The notes below the pieces were generated by a model, which saw only the letters and a list, made by a program, of their open reading frames with translations, ran no database searches and was not told where the DNA came from. Below are positions 8,549 to 15,670 of a stretch of DNA of 29,939 nt, in pieces. Position 1 is the first letter of the stretch, and the number at the start of each line of letters is the position of its first letter. Both the position numbers and the translations under genes were made by a program. Source of the stretch: Gammaproteobacteria bacterium (GTDB taxonomy: Bacteria; Pseudomonadota; Gammaproteobacteria; Pseudomonadales; Cellvibrionaceae); NCBI GenBank assembly GCA_021151625.1, contig JAGKWY010000088.1:1-29939 (forward strand). The letters run 5' to 3'.

Positions 8549-10471
8549 CTAGTTTTTACTGGCCAAATGTTCGTCTTTAGTACCTGCCAGCAATGCCGGT
8601 GGAATATCCGCTGGATAATCCTGCAAATGGCGATACCAGTTTTTCCATAAGAACAACGTACAAGCTGCGGCTACACCCATCGCAATAAAGAATTTGTCGT
8701 ATTGCTGGATCACCAGGAAAATCGGCGCAGCAACCAACGAGGTCTGCCATACAATACCTACGGTTACGTTCAACATATCGCGCAGGAAATTGGTGTTCTT
8801 TGCCAAATTCGGATGCTCTTGTACGCAGAGTTTATGCACCGGTCCCCAGAAGCCCCAGGGGCGTACTTTCAAATAGAATTTTTTCAACACTTCCATATCT
8901 GAAGGCGCAGTAATTAACGAGGTAACCACGCAGGTAATCAGGCAAACCACCAGCAACCAGGGGAAGGCGTAAATGAAATCCACTTTTTCCAATTGCAAAC
9001 CGAACACAGCCAGCGCATGCGCCACGGCGGTATTGGCTTGCGGTATCGCGAGCGACAAGGCCAACACAATCCCCACTGCCATACCCCAGAAGTAACCGTA
9101 AGCATTGAATCGCCACCAGTACCATTTGAGTACGTTAGATGCTGTGTAGCCGCCATAAAGGCCGCTCACAATCCACTGCAATACGGTATTTACGCTGGGA
9201 ATAAAAAAGCCGAGCGCAACACCAATCACAATAAACAGCAGCGACACTATGTAGCTCATGTACACATAACGTTTTGGTTCTGCGTTGGGGTTGATATAGC
9301 GCTTGTAAATATCATTCACTACATAAGCGGGCGCCGCGTTTACCGTGGCTGCGAAATTCGACATAAACGCCGCGAGCAAGCCGGCAATCAACAAGCCAAG
9401 CAAACCGCTGGGAATATAATTTTTCAATACGAACGGCAGAATCTGCTCAAAGTCCACATCGGAACCCATCGCACGCAAATCATTCATAAAAAACGCGAGT
9501 GCCAATACAGTCAAGCCGGCGATCAACATATAGCGCGGGAACATCAAAACTACAGTGACGAAGCCGCTCATCTTGGCTGCATCGCGCGGCGATTGGGTGG
9601 AGAGCACGCGCTGCATGTCGTAGTTAGGTGCTGGGCCGGCGAGGCTCAATAAAACACCTTTGAACAGCATCAACATAAAGAAGATGCCAAACAGCGAGTA
9701 ACCATCAGCGGCAATTTTTTCGTTAGCTGCATCCAGACGACCAGCCCAATCTACGTTGAGATTCCAGTTAACGGCGATGCTATCCCAACCGGCAGGCACA
9801 GCGGCCGCAATCATCTCAGGCGATACGCTGTGGATCGCCACAATCCCCACGCCGATACTCGCAATAGTGGTCACAATAAATTGGAACACCTCGGTAAATA
9901 CCACCGAGAACATACCGCCTTTGATGATGTAAAAGGTGGTGATGATGGTCATCCCCAAGCCGTAGTACACATCATTCATGTGCGGATCGTCAGAGAGTTT
10001 CCAGGGGAAAAACACCGAGGCAAATTTGCCGATGCCGATAAAACCGTAAGCGAGGAAACCAATCACACCCACCAGCGCAAAGGCCACCACGATGATGTTG
10101 GATAGGCGCGCACCGCGATCATCGCCAAAGCGGAAAATAATCCATTCTGCACCAGTCATTACCCCCGAGCGACGCAGCCAGGTGGCGAGGAACACCATCA
10201 GGAAAATCTGGTTAAACGTAGGCCATAACCAGGGGATGTAAATACTCGACAGGCCGTACACAAACAGCAAATACACCAGCCACATGGTACCGGAGATATC
10301 AAACATCCCCGATGCATTGGACAAGCCCAGCATGTACCACTTGAGTTTATTGCCGCCCAGGAAATAGCTATTCATATCCTTGGACGCACGCGCGGATACC
10401 CAGAAACCTACAAAAATCGTCGAGCAAATAAAGAGCAGGACAATGGCAATATCGAGCAGAGGAAGATTCAT
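8549..10471 (-). CDS. Sodium:solute symporter (SSS family), probable mannose / mannobiose importer
   Basis: An inner-membrane transporter of about 640 residues with roughly 13-14 hydrophobic helices. The N-terminal half has the SSS/LeuT-like pattern, including the helix followed by SARASKDMNSYFLGGNKLKWYMLG and GLLAAFMSNFAATVNAAPAYVVNDIYKRYI, a variant of the family's helix-8 signature. The C-terminal part (about residues 500-640) has extra helices as in larger SSS members. I chose the ATG at 10471 over an in-frame GTG at 10477. It is divergent from the lacI gene across a shared control region, and followed by the GH130 and epimerase genes. The substrate is inferred from context: mannobiose would feed the epimerase, mannose would feed the second AGE enzyme. 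Confidence 0.88.
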   Translation of the reverse strand: MNLPLLDIAIVLLFICSTIFVGFWVSARASKDMNSYFLGGNKLKWYMLGLSNASGMFDISGTMWLVYLLFVYGLSSIYIPWLWPTFNQIFLMVFLATWLRRSGVMTGAEWIIFRFGDDRGARLSNIIVVAFALVGVIGFLAYGFIGIGKFASVFFPWKLSDDPHMNDVYYGLGMTIITTFYIIKGGMFSVVFTEVFQFIVTTIASIGVGIVAIHSVSPEMIAAAVPAGWDSIAVNWNLNVDWAGRLDAANEKIAADGYSLFGIFFMLMLFKGVLLSLAGPAPNYDMQRVLSTQSPRDAAKMSGFVTVVLMFPRYMLIAGLTVLALAFFMNDLRAMGSDVDFEQILPFVLKNYIPSGLLGLLIAGLLAAFMSNFAATVNAAPAYVVNDIYKRYINPNAEPKRYVYMSYIVSLLFIVIGVALGFFIPSVNTVLQWIVSGLYGGYTASNVLKWYWWRFNAYGYFWGMAVGIVLALSLAIPQANTAVAHALAVFGLQLEKVDFIYAFPWLLVVCLITCVVTSLITAPSDMEVLKKFYLKVRPWGFWGPVHKLCVQEHPNLAKNTNFLRDMLNVTVGIVWQTSLVAAPIFLVIQQYDKFFIAMGVAAACTLFLWKNWYRHLQDYPADIPPALLAGTKDEHLASKN

Positions 10472-10794
10472 GAACACACACCAATTTATTATGGGATCGC
10501 CAATTCAGTGGACGAGGTGATCGCTTTTCTTATCTGGCCCAGCACATCCGTGCAGTAGCTTCCGGAGTTACCGGTAAGGAACTGAGACTCAGGGAACTGC
10601 AATCGACAAGGCTTGCGCAACCAAGATATAGCATAGCCGACTATAAGCCTTGTCATGAGACGCTAATGTAACCGTTTACATGTTTTTTTTCTAGTCTCTT
10701 TTGGCGCGCTGTAGTAAATTTTCCTGCAAATAAACAAATTCCCAATAAATTCAATATCAACTGGCTAGTTACCAGCTCTCCTAAGGTCATGTAT
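10472..10794. promoter_or_regulatory. Divergent control region between symporter and lacI genes
   Basis: This 323-bp gap has no gene. It must hold the promoters of both divergent genes. The only strong regulatory signature is the operator at 10667-10680. A perfect palindrome TTACCGGTAA lies at 10568-10577 but has its half-sites in the opposite order to the operator family. I could not pick convincing -35/-10 pairs. Confidence 0.6.
10667..10680. promoter_or_regulatory. LacI-type operator between symporter and lacI
   Basis: TGTAACCGTTTACA is a near-perfect inverted repeat with TGTAA arms around a central CG. It lies 115 bp upstream of lacI and about 195 bp upstream of the symporter start, so it could serve autoregulation, symporter control, or both. 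Confidence 0.65.
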
Positions 10795-11796
10795 ATGTCC
10801 AATATTCGCGATGTCGCCCGCCTGGCGGGTGTTTCTGTGGCAACTGTTTCCCGCGCTCTGAGCAACCCTGAAAAGGTGTCCCCGGAAAGCCTGGACAAGG
10901 TACACAAGGCGATTGCCGAAGTGGGTTATCGCCCCAATATGCTGGCGCGCAACTTCCGTTCGGCGCGCGCCTATGCCGTAGTGGTACTGGTGCCCGATAT
11001 CGCCAACCCCTTTTATTCGCTGTTTATCCGCGCCCTGGAAGACCGCGCCCACCAGAAGGGCTATGCGGTGTTACTGGGCGATACGCGCGGCACCCCCGAG
11101 CGCGAGCTGGAATACATCCGCCGCGTGGAAACCCGCCTTGCCGATGGCATAGTGCAATTGCGCCCCAGCTCGGAAAAAAGCCAGAACAACATTCCCGCCG
11201 ATGTTCCCTGCGTAAATGCCTGCGGCTGCGAATACACCACCGGCCCGGCGATTCGTATCGACAACCGCGGCGCCGCCAAGAGCATGGTGAATTATTTGAT
11301 TTCACTCGGGCACAAACGCATCGGCGTTATCTCCGGCCTGAAAGACAACCCCCACGCGATTGACCGCCTCGAAGGTTACAAAGAAGCCCTCGCCGAAGCG
11401 GGTATTCCCTTTGAAAAAGATTTGATTGCCGAAGGCGACTTCACCATGTGGTCCGGCCTTAACGCCGCCTTCCAGTTCTGCAATATGAAAAACCGCCCCA
11501 CGGCGATTTTTTCCATGAACGATGAAATGGCGATTGGCGCCATGCAAACCCTGAAGAGCCAGGGCATTCGCATTCCAGAAGATATTTCCGTGACCGGCTT
11601 TGACGATATCGCCTACGCCAAATACTCAGACCCAAGCCTCACCACCATCTCGCAACCTGCGGAAGAAATGGGCAAGATGGCGATGGATATGTTATTGAAA
11701 GTCATCGAAGGCGAACCACTCAGCCAACGCGAATGCGTACTGCCCACTGAATTTATTATTCGTAAAAGTACCGGGCCAGTGCAGGGCAAAAAATAA
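10795..11796 (+). CDS. LacI/GalR-family transcriptional regulator of the mannan locus
   Basis: The N-terminal helix-turn-helix (IRDVARLAGVSVATVSRALSN, first 25 residues) and the hinge (AEVGYRPNMLARNFRS) are classical LacI family. The rest is a periplasmic-binding-protein-like sugar-sensing domain, with NDEMAIGAMQTLKSQGIRIPEDISVTGFDD as the family-typical segment. Length is 333-335. AAGG at 10783-10786 sits 8 bases before the ATG at 10795 but only 2 before the ATG at 10789, so 10795 is preferred. It is divergent from the symporter and followed by its own terminator. The ligand is unknown; mannose, mannobiose or mannosylglucose are plausible. Control of the four TGTAAYCGNTTACA sites is inferred from proximity. 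Confidence 0.93.
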   Translation: MSNIRDVARLAGVSVATVSRALSNPEKVSPESLDKVHKAIAEVGYRPNMLARNFRSARAYAVVVLVPDIANPFYSLFIRALEDRAHQKGYAVLLGDTRGTPERELEYIRRVETRLADGIVQLRPSSEKSQNNIPADVPCVNACGCEYTTGPAIRIDNRGAAKSMVNYLISLGHKRIGVISGLKDNPHAIDRLEGYKEALAEAGIPFEKDLIAEGDFTMWSGLNAAFQFCNMKNRPTAIFSMNDEMAIGAMQTLKSQGIRIPEDISVTGFDDIAYAKYSDPSLTTISQPAEEMGKMAMDMLLKVIEGEPLSQRECVLPTEFIIRKSTGPVQGKK

Positions 11797-11817
11797 TTGC
11801 AGTTGCTCTGAAAAACG

Positions 11818-11846
11818 AAAAAGCGCGCCGACCAGCGCGCTTTTTT
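11818..11846 (+). terminator. Intrinsic terminator after lacI
   Basis: AAAAAGCGCGC (11818-11828) pairs with GCGCGCTTTTT (11835-11845) over 11 bp around a 6-nt loop, followed by a T-run. It lies 21 bases after the lacI stop codon, so the next gene needs its own promoter or read-through. Confidence 0.92.
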
Positions 11847-11877
11847 ATTGGCATGCTAAAAAACCAGGCGCCCCAAT

Positions 11878-12537
11878 ATGACCAATCCAGCAACAGGTAA
11901 AAAATTTGTATTTCTCGCCAGTTTGATATTGCTCAATCTGGTTCCTGTGTATGGCGTTTTTTATTGGGGCTGGAAAAGTTTTGATTTGATATTTTTGTAC
12001 TGGCTGGAAAACCTGATAATAGGCGCATTCACCATTTTGAAATTGGTGGTTTACCCCTATCAAAACCTGTCGCAAATCCCTGGCAGAATATTTCCCTCTA
12101 TTCTTTTTACCGTGCACTACGGCATTTTTTGCCTGGCTCATGGCTGCTTTATCGTTTTGTTCTTCTCACCCAATGAACAATATCGCTCGCAATTTGGTGA
12201 CATCACTCATTTGATCACCTTAATTGTGGCCCAACGCCAACTAGGCTGGGCAATTATCGCCTTAACCGCTTATCAACTCATCGACTGGCTCCGCGATATA
12301 AAATCCAATTGGCCCAACGAGGAAAAAGTAGAGAACATTATGTCGGCGCCTTACAAACGAATTATCGTTTTGCATTTCGCGATTATTGGCGGGGGATTTT
12401 TTATTGCAGGGAAAAATGATCCCATTGGCGGATTATTACTGTTAATCGCGCTAAAAATCGCGAATGATATTTATCAGTGGGTGAAAACCAATAAACAAAT
12501 ATCGCAGCGGGAAAATAAAATTTCTTCAGAAAAGTAA
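11878..12537 (+). CDS. DUF6498-like integral membrane protein, function unknown
   Basis: A 219-residue protein with about six hydrophobic helices (roughly 10-30, 35-58, 75-97, 110-135, 160-178, 182-200). Motifs I associate with DUF6498 are FDLIFLYWLENLIIGAF (35-51), TVHYGIFCLAHG (78-89) and APYKRIIVLHFAIIGGG (157-173). No enzymatic or transport function is known to me. The start ATG lies just 32 bases after the lacI terminator, with a weak AGG ribosome site. It sits inside the mannan locus but has no visible functional link to it. The stop codon is part of the terminator stem that follows. The gene is real; its family assignment is moderately sure. Confidence 0.75.
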   Translation: MTNPATGKKFVFLASLILLNLVPVYGVFYWGWKSFDLIFLYWLENLIIGAFTILKLVVYPYQNLSQIPGRIFPSILFTVHYGIFCLAHGCFIVLFFSPNEQYRSQFGDITHLITLIVAQRQLGWAIIALTAYQLIDWLRDIKSNWPNEEKVENIMSAPYKRIIVLHFAIIGGGFFIAGKNDPIGGLLLLIALKIANDIYQWVKTNKQISQRENKISSEK

Positions 12538-12573
12538 AAGCACGTTGATATTTATTTCCAACGTGCTTTTTTT
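12536..12573. terminator. Bidirectional terminator between the DUF6498-like gene and the second AGE gene
   Basis: AAAAGCACGTTG (12536-12547) pairs perfectly with CAACGTGCTTTT (12559-12570), with T-runs on both strands. It overlaps the stop codon of the membrane protein gene and lies 8 bases beyond the end of the convergent AGE gene. Confidence 0.9.
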
Positions 12574-12580
12574 GGACTAA

Positions 12581-13738
12581 TTACTTAACTGCTTTTGCCA
12601 ACTCAAAATGATCCAGCAATTCCATCGCTGCAACAATTAAATGGTAAAGCGTGCTGGCGGGTGCCACATCCACAACCACTTCATCATTGGCACCGCGTTG
12701 ATCCACGTATGATCCTGGAGTTGAGGCGCAAAGGTAGTAGGTAAATAAATCCTCAACACCTTTGATTGCAATCGCTTCCGCATTAGGGTTGCCCTCACGG
12801 ATTTGCACCAAACTGGCTTTGATTAATTCGGTGATGCCCCAGCAACGTTTGTTGTGATCAATAACTTCGCCGGTGTAGGCCACTGCATCAAACAACAACC
12901 CGGATTTATCCATACCGATTGCCAGGCCGCGCTCGTAGAGTGCATTGGTATATTGAGCAACGGGGCGGCCGGTGCGGCGATGATACCAATCCAGTAACCA
13001 GACCCACTCCATCATATGGCCGGGTTCTACCGTATCGCCTTTAGCGTTGGGTAAGCGCATCCAGTTATCGTCGAAGAATTCAAACAGCACTCCGTGGGTT
13101 TCATCGAAAAAATGTGCTTGAAAAAGTGCAAATAATTCACCGACGCGCGCAAGGTATTTTGCGTTGCCAGTCGCATCATAAAGGGCGAGGAAGGCTTCAA
13201 ATAAATGCATGTGCGGGTTCTGGCGGCGACAGGCGTAGGCGTAATCGCCCTCAATCCAGCCACCCACTGCTGAGCCAAATTTTTTATCCAGATGAGCAAT
13301 TAATTTATCTGCTTCATCAAGGTAGGATTGTTCATTGAAGGCGCGATAACACCAGGCATTAGCCAATAAAAAGAACGCGTGATCGTAGAGGTCCTGTTTG
13401 GTATCCACTACCGCAAAATTTTTATCCAGCAGGTGCGTGTAGCCGCCGCCAGCCGTTGGATGCGTGGCAACATGGTGGACAAACGCCAGCAGGTTTTTAG
13501 CAACCACTTTGCCCTGCCCACACCAGCCGCGATGGTAGGCGGCGGCAAAGAAAAACGCCTGGCGCGCCTGCACCCGCACCCGGGTACTGGATTCAAGGTC
13601 AGGGACACCTGCCGGGGTTAAACGCTCGTAGTTGGCGTTGGTTTTCGGCTCAATTCCACGCTCCAGCCATAGCGGCAGGGCATCGTTTTTAATCCAGCTT
13701 TCAAGGCGGCTCGCAGCCGCACGCAATGCTTGTGACAT
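12581..13738 (-). CDS. AGE-family isomerase, probable D-mannose isomerase
   Basis: 385 residues from the chosen start, all-helical, family AGE but clearly different from the epimerase at 5990. Conserved features are LPLWLERGIEPKTNANYERLTPAG near the N-terminus, RVQARQAFFFA, RQNPHMHLFEAF with His176/178, EPGHMMEWVWLL with His241, RCWGITE, and ASTLYHL with His366. This pattern fits the mannose isomerase / YihS-like branch, which interconverts mannose and fructose, rather than disaccharide epimerases. The reading frame stays open upstream to a TTG at 13957, but that extension crosses a terminator hairpin and does not look like a protein of this family. The ATG at 13738 with GGGA 8-10 bases upstream is preferred. 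Two operators lie upstream. The substrate assignment is an inference. Confidence 0.85.
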   Translation of the reverse strand: MSQALRAAASRLESWIKNDALPLWLERGIEPKTNANYERLTPAGVPDLESSTRVRVQARQAFFFAAAYHRGWCGQGKVVAKNLLAFVHHVATHPTAGGGYTHLLDKNFAVVDTKQDLYDHAFFLLANAWCYRAFNEQSYLDEADKLIAHLDKKFGSAVGGWIEGDYAYACRRQNPHMHLFEAFLALYDATGNAKYLARVGELFALFQAHFFDETHGVLFEFFDDNWMRLPNAKGDTVEPGHMMEWVWLLDWYHRRTGRPVAQYTNALYERGLAIGMDKSGLLFDAVAYTGEVIDHNKRCWGITELIKASLVQIREGNPNAEAIAIKGVEDLFTYYLCASTPGSYVDQRGANDEVVVDVAPASTLYHLIVAAMELLDHFELAKAVK

Positions 13739-13849
13739 AAGAGAGTTTCCCAATTCGCAGCGCCGCCCCTGGCGAGAAATGAAATAAATAGGCTGATTGC
13801 GGCTGAAGTGCTGAGGCATTTTGCGGGAGGATTCACTGGGGCGCAAATG

Positions 13850-13871
13850 AAAAAACCCCGGCAAGCCGGGG
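13850..13871 (-). terminator. Minus-strand terminator hairpin in the leader of the second AGE gene
   Basis: CCCCGG (13856-13861) pairs with CCGGGG (13866-13871) across a CAAG loop. On the minus strand it is followed by a run of six T. It lies between the two operators and the AGE start codon at 13738. It could be an attenuator of the AGE gene, the end of a short RNA, or a backup terminator for the motor operon. Confidence 0.75.
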
Positions 13872-13967
13872 TAGAAAAAAACACAACAGCGGGCTATGGC
13901 TGAACAATTAATCACTAACACACAAGGGCAAGGGAAATTTGATGACTGAAGGTTCAACCATCAAAAC

Positions 13968-13981
13968 TGTAACCGATTACC
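13968..13981. promoter_or_regulatory. LacI-type operator upstream of the second AGE gene (proximal)
   Basis: TGTAACCGATTACC matches the TGTAAYCGNTTACA pattern at all but the last position. It lies about 230 bp upstream of the AGE ATG and 65 bp centre-to-centre from a second copy, a spacing of about six helical turns. Confidence 0.6.
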
Positions 13982-14032
13982 AATGTATAACCATGAATAA
14001 AAAGGCCTTAGCGACGCCATTATCTTCAAAAA

Positions 14033-14046
14033 TGTAACCGGTTTCA
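14033..14046. promoter_or_regulatory. LacI-type operator upstream of the second AGE gene (distal)
   Basis: TGTAACCGGTTTCA has a perfect AACCGGTT core and differs from a perfect dyad by one mismatched position pair. Together with the copy at 13968 it could allow cooperative or looped binding of a tetrameric regulator. Confidence 0.6.
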
Positions 14047-14120
14047 ATATGTTTATCATAAAATAATGAAAAACATGTCACTAAAAAGATGAACGAAACG
14101 GGTTAACTGATGCGAAGTAA

Positions 14121-14151
14121 AGCCCACGGCCAGTGTTAACTGAGCCGTGGG
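14121..14151 (-). terminator. Probable terminator of the envelope-motor operon
   Basis: CCCACGGCCAGT (14123-14134) pairs with ACTG, one bulged A, then GCCGTGGG (14139-14151), forming a long GC-rich stem starting 6 bases past the AgmX-type gene's stop codon. On the minus strand it is followed by CTTTACTT, a poor T-run, so termination may be partial. Confidence 0.6.
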
Positions 14152-14157
14152 AGAATG

Positions 14158-15147
14158 TTATTGAGGCAGGAAATCAAAGGTTTGGTTGAGGGTAGTGCGC
14201 GCCACATTGGATGCTGGAAATGTGATGAGCTTAATACGCTGGAGGATCTTGCTCTCCAATGCCGGATCACCCAATTCGCTCGACACCAGGCTGGCTTCCA
14301 CAATCCGGCCGCTGGGGTCGATCACAATTTTCACCACCATTTTGCCTTGCAAGGCAGGGTTCTGACGCAGGGCGCGGTTGTAAATCGAATAGATCGCACC
14401 TTTATGCTGCTCCATAATTTTGCGGATCTCTTCTTCACTGCGCGCTGCACCGCCGGCACCATCGCTATTGCCTGCTTTAGCTGCGCCTGTTTTCTTACCC
14501 GCTTCGGCAAGGCCACTTTTCACCTTGGTAGTCTCGCGCCCGGAGAGTGCAACACCGCCGGTATCACGACTCATGGCAGCGGTATTAATGCCACCGCTGG
14601 CCACCTTGGCACCGCTGGTGATCATGGCGCGATCAACCTGCGCGGCTTCGCCAGTACTGTTGGTGACTGTAGTAGCTGCCGTTTCTACCGCTGAGGTTTG
14701 CATCATCTCGCGCATTTCGGCGAGGTCATCCTTAAACTGGCTCACCTGGCTTTCGGCCTGTTCGCGCGCACGCTCTACGGCTTCTTTCGGCGGCAACTTT
14801 GAAGGCTGCTTAGGTTTTTCGACTGGTTTTGGTTCGGGTTTAACCTCTACCGGTTTTTCTTCAGGTTGCTTTTCCTCCGGCTTTTTCTCTTCCGGCTTTT
14901 TTTCTTCAGGTTTAGGCGGTTCAATCGGTTTTGGTGGTGGCAATTCCTGTTTTTCCAAAACAACACGCGCAAGTTGCGGCGGCAACTTTTCTTTTTCCGC
15001 GCGCGCCAGTTCCGGCACCTTAATCACAGTGACAACCACGCTCACCACGAGCAACACAACAATGCACACCAACAAAATTTTGTTGTAACGCTTGTCGTCA
15101 TCAATCGATGAGCTCCAGGGCAATTCCAGATTCAGGGCGAGCGCCAT
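14158..15147 (-). CDS. TonB-like energy transducer with AgmX/PglI-type C-terminal domain
   Basis: A 329-residue protein anchored by one helix at about 24-43. It then has a Pro/Glu/Lys-rich periplasmic spacer (66-120), a helical segment (120-150), a Gly/Ala/Thr-rich linker (150-235), and a C-terminal domain (236-329). That domain, with RSEEEIRKIMEQHKGAIYS, YNRALRQNP, LQGKMVVKIVIDPSGRI and SSELGDPALESKI, is the TonB-fold type found in AgmX/GltG/GltJ/PglI proteins. It would link the inner-membrane motor to periplasmic or outer-membrane partners. It is last in the operon, one base after the exbD stop codon. It lacks the YP motif of classical TonB, so a siderophore or vitamin uptake role is less likely. 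The family is sure; the partner is unknown. Confidence 0.88.
   Translation of the reverse strand: MALALNLELPWSSSIDDDKRYNKILLVCIVVLLVVSVVVTVIKVPELARAEKEKLPPQLARVVLEKQELPPPKPIEPPKPEEKKPEEKKPEEKQPEEKPVEVKPEPKPVEKPKQPSKLPPKEAVERAREQAESQVSQFKDDLAEMREMMQTSAVETAATTVTNSTGEAAQVDRAMITSGAKVASGGINTAAMSRDTGGVALSGRETTKVKSGLAEAGKKTGAAKAGNSDGAGGAARSEEEIRKIMEQHKGAIYSIYNRALRQNPALQGKMVVKIVIDPSGRIVEASLVSSELGDPALESKILQRIKLITFPASNVARTTLNQTFDFLPQ
14851..14910 (-). repeat. Four 15-bp repeats encoding PEEKx units
   Basis: Four consecutive degenerate 15-bp units encode residues 80-99 of the AgmX-type protein as PEEKK, PEEKK, PEEKQ and PEEKP. This is the rigid charged rod expected for a periplasm-spanning TonB-like spacer. 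Copy number may vary between strains. Confidence 0.8.
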
Positions 15148-15148
15148 A

Positions 15149-15670
15149 TCAGCCCTCCCCGTCGGAACTGGCAGGCAATTCTTTTTTCGTCACCGCCAGG
15201 GAAATATCGCGATACTCAGCAGCAGCACAAGTTGCCATCACTTTTTTCAGCAACTGATAAGGCACTTTTTGATCCGCCATGATTGTCACCGGGCGACCAG
15301 TAAGCTTATCTTTTTCGGCTAATGGACCTGCACGCTCTGCCTGGTATTTCAATTCCTGCTGCAAGGGGGCATATAAATCGCTGGTGGACGCAACCAGATC
15401 CGCTACTGTACCCACAGCGCGACCACCAACGACAACATCGGTTGCACTCACCAATACCACCAGATTATTTTCCGGCACTTGCTCGGAAAAAGACGCAGGT
15501 AATTTAATACTTTTGTCAGTTTGCAATACTTCCACATCACCGGAATTTACCAACAGGAAAAATACCAGGATGGTAAAAATATCCATCAGCGACACCAAAT
15601 TTAATTTGGGCGCCTGATTTAAACGGCGATGATGCTTGGCCATACGTTTGGCGCGCAGCGATTGCTTCAT
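15149..15670 (-). CDS. exbD: ExbD/TolR-family protein with intact proton-site Asp
   Basis: A 173-residue ExbD/TolR protein with a basic N-terminus, a single helix at about 24-42 (LNLVSLMDIFTILVFFLLV) and a periplasmic domain. D30 in the helix matches the protonatable Asp required for ion-driven rotation in ExbD/TolR/MotB. The periplasmic part has the usual fold pattern (VTIMADQKVPYQLLKKVMATCAAAEYRDISLAV, about 128-160). It overlaps the other exbD gene by four bases (ATGA) and is followed one base later by the AgmX-type gene, so the three are co-translated. It would form the inner-membrane motor with the ExbB at 16230. The family assignment is firm; the transported ion is presumed to be protons. 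Confidence 0.9.
   Translation of the reverse strand: MKQSLRAKRMAKHHRRLNQAPKLNLVSLMDIFTILVFFLLVNSGDVEVLQTDKSIKLPASFSEQVPENNLVVLVSATDVVVGGRAVGTVADLVASTSDLYAPLQQELKYQAERAGPLAEKDKLTGRPVTIMADQKVPYQLLKKVMATCAAAEYRDISLAVTKKELPASSDGEG

Larger units (their letters stand above)
13739..14157. promoter_or_regulatory. Control region upstream of the second AGE gene
   Basis: This stretch of about 420 bp between the AGE gene and the AgmX-type gene shows, in minus-strand order, a probable terminator for the motor operon (14121-14151), two LacI-type operators whose centres are 65 bp apart (14033-14046 and 13968-13981), and a strong minus-strand terminator hairpin (13850-13871) before the AGE start codon. No credible protein gene is visible. 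Promoter hexamers could not be assigned. Confidence 0.6.

Noticed and set aside
8993..9652. A 219-codon open frame on the plus strand
   Set aside because: It lies antisense within the symporter gene, has a His/Arg/Gln-rich composition typical of shadow frames and no family features.
10568..10577. Palindrome TTACCGGTAA as a fifth LacI-type operator
   Set aside because: The half-sites are in the reverse order (TTAC...GTAA instead of GTAA...TTAC) and the flanks do not match.
13739..13957. A 73-residue N-terminal extension of the second AGE-family protein starting at TTG 13957
   Set aside because: It crosses a strong terminator hairpin, starts with TTG, is Cys/Pro/Phe-rich and unlike the family, and the AGE fold begins right after the ATG at 13738.
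14420..15088. A 222-codon open frame on the plus strand opposite the AgmX-type gene
   Set aside because: Its Ser/Phe/Gly repeats simply mirror the Glu/Lys/Pro-rich spacer on the other strand; it is a shadow frame.
14158..15147. Classical TonB for siderophore/vitamin uptake
   Set aside because: The C-terminal domain is of the AgmX/PglI type, and no TonB-dependent receptor gene is nearby.
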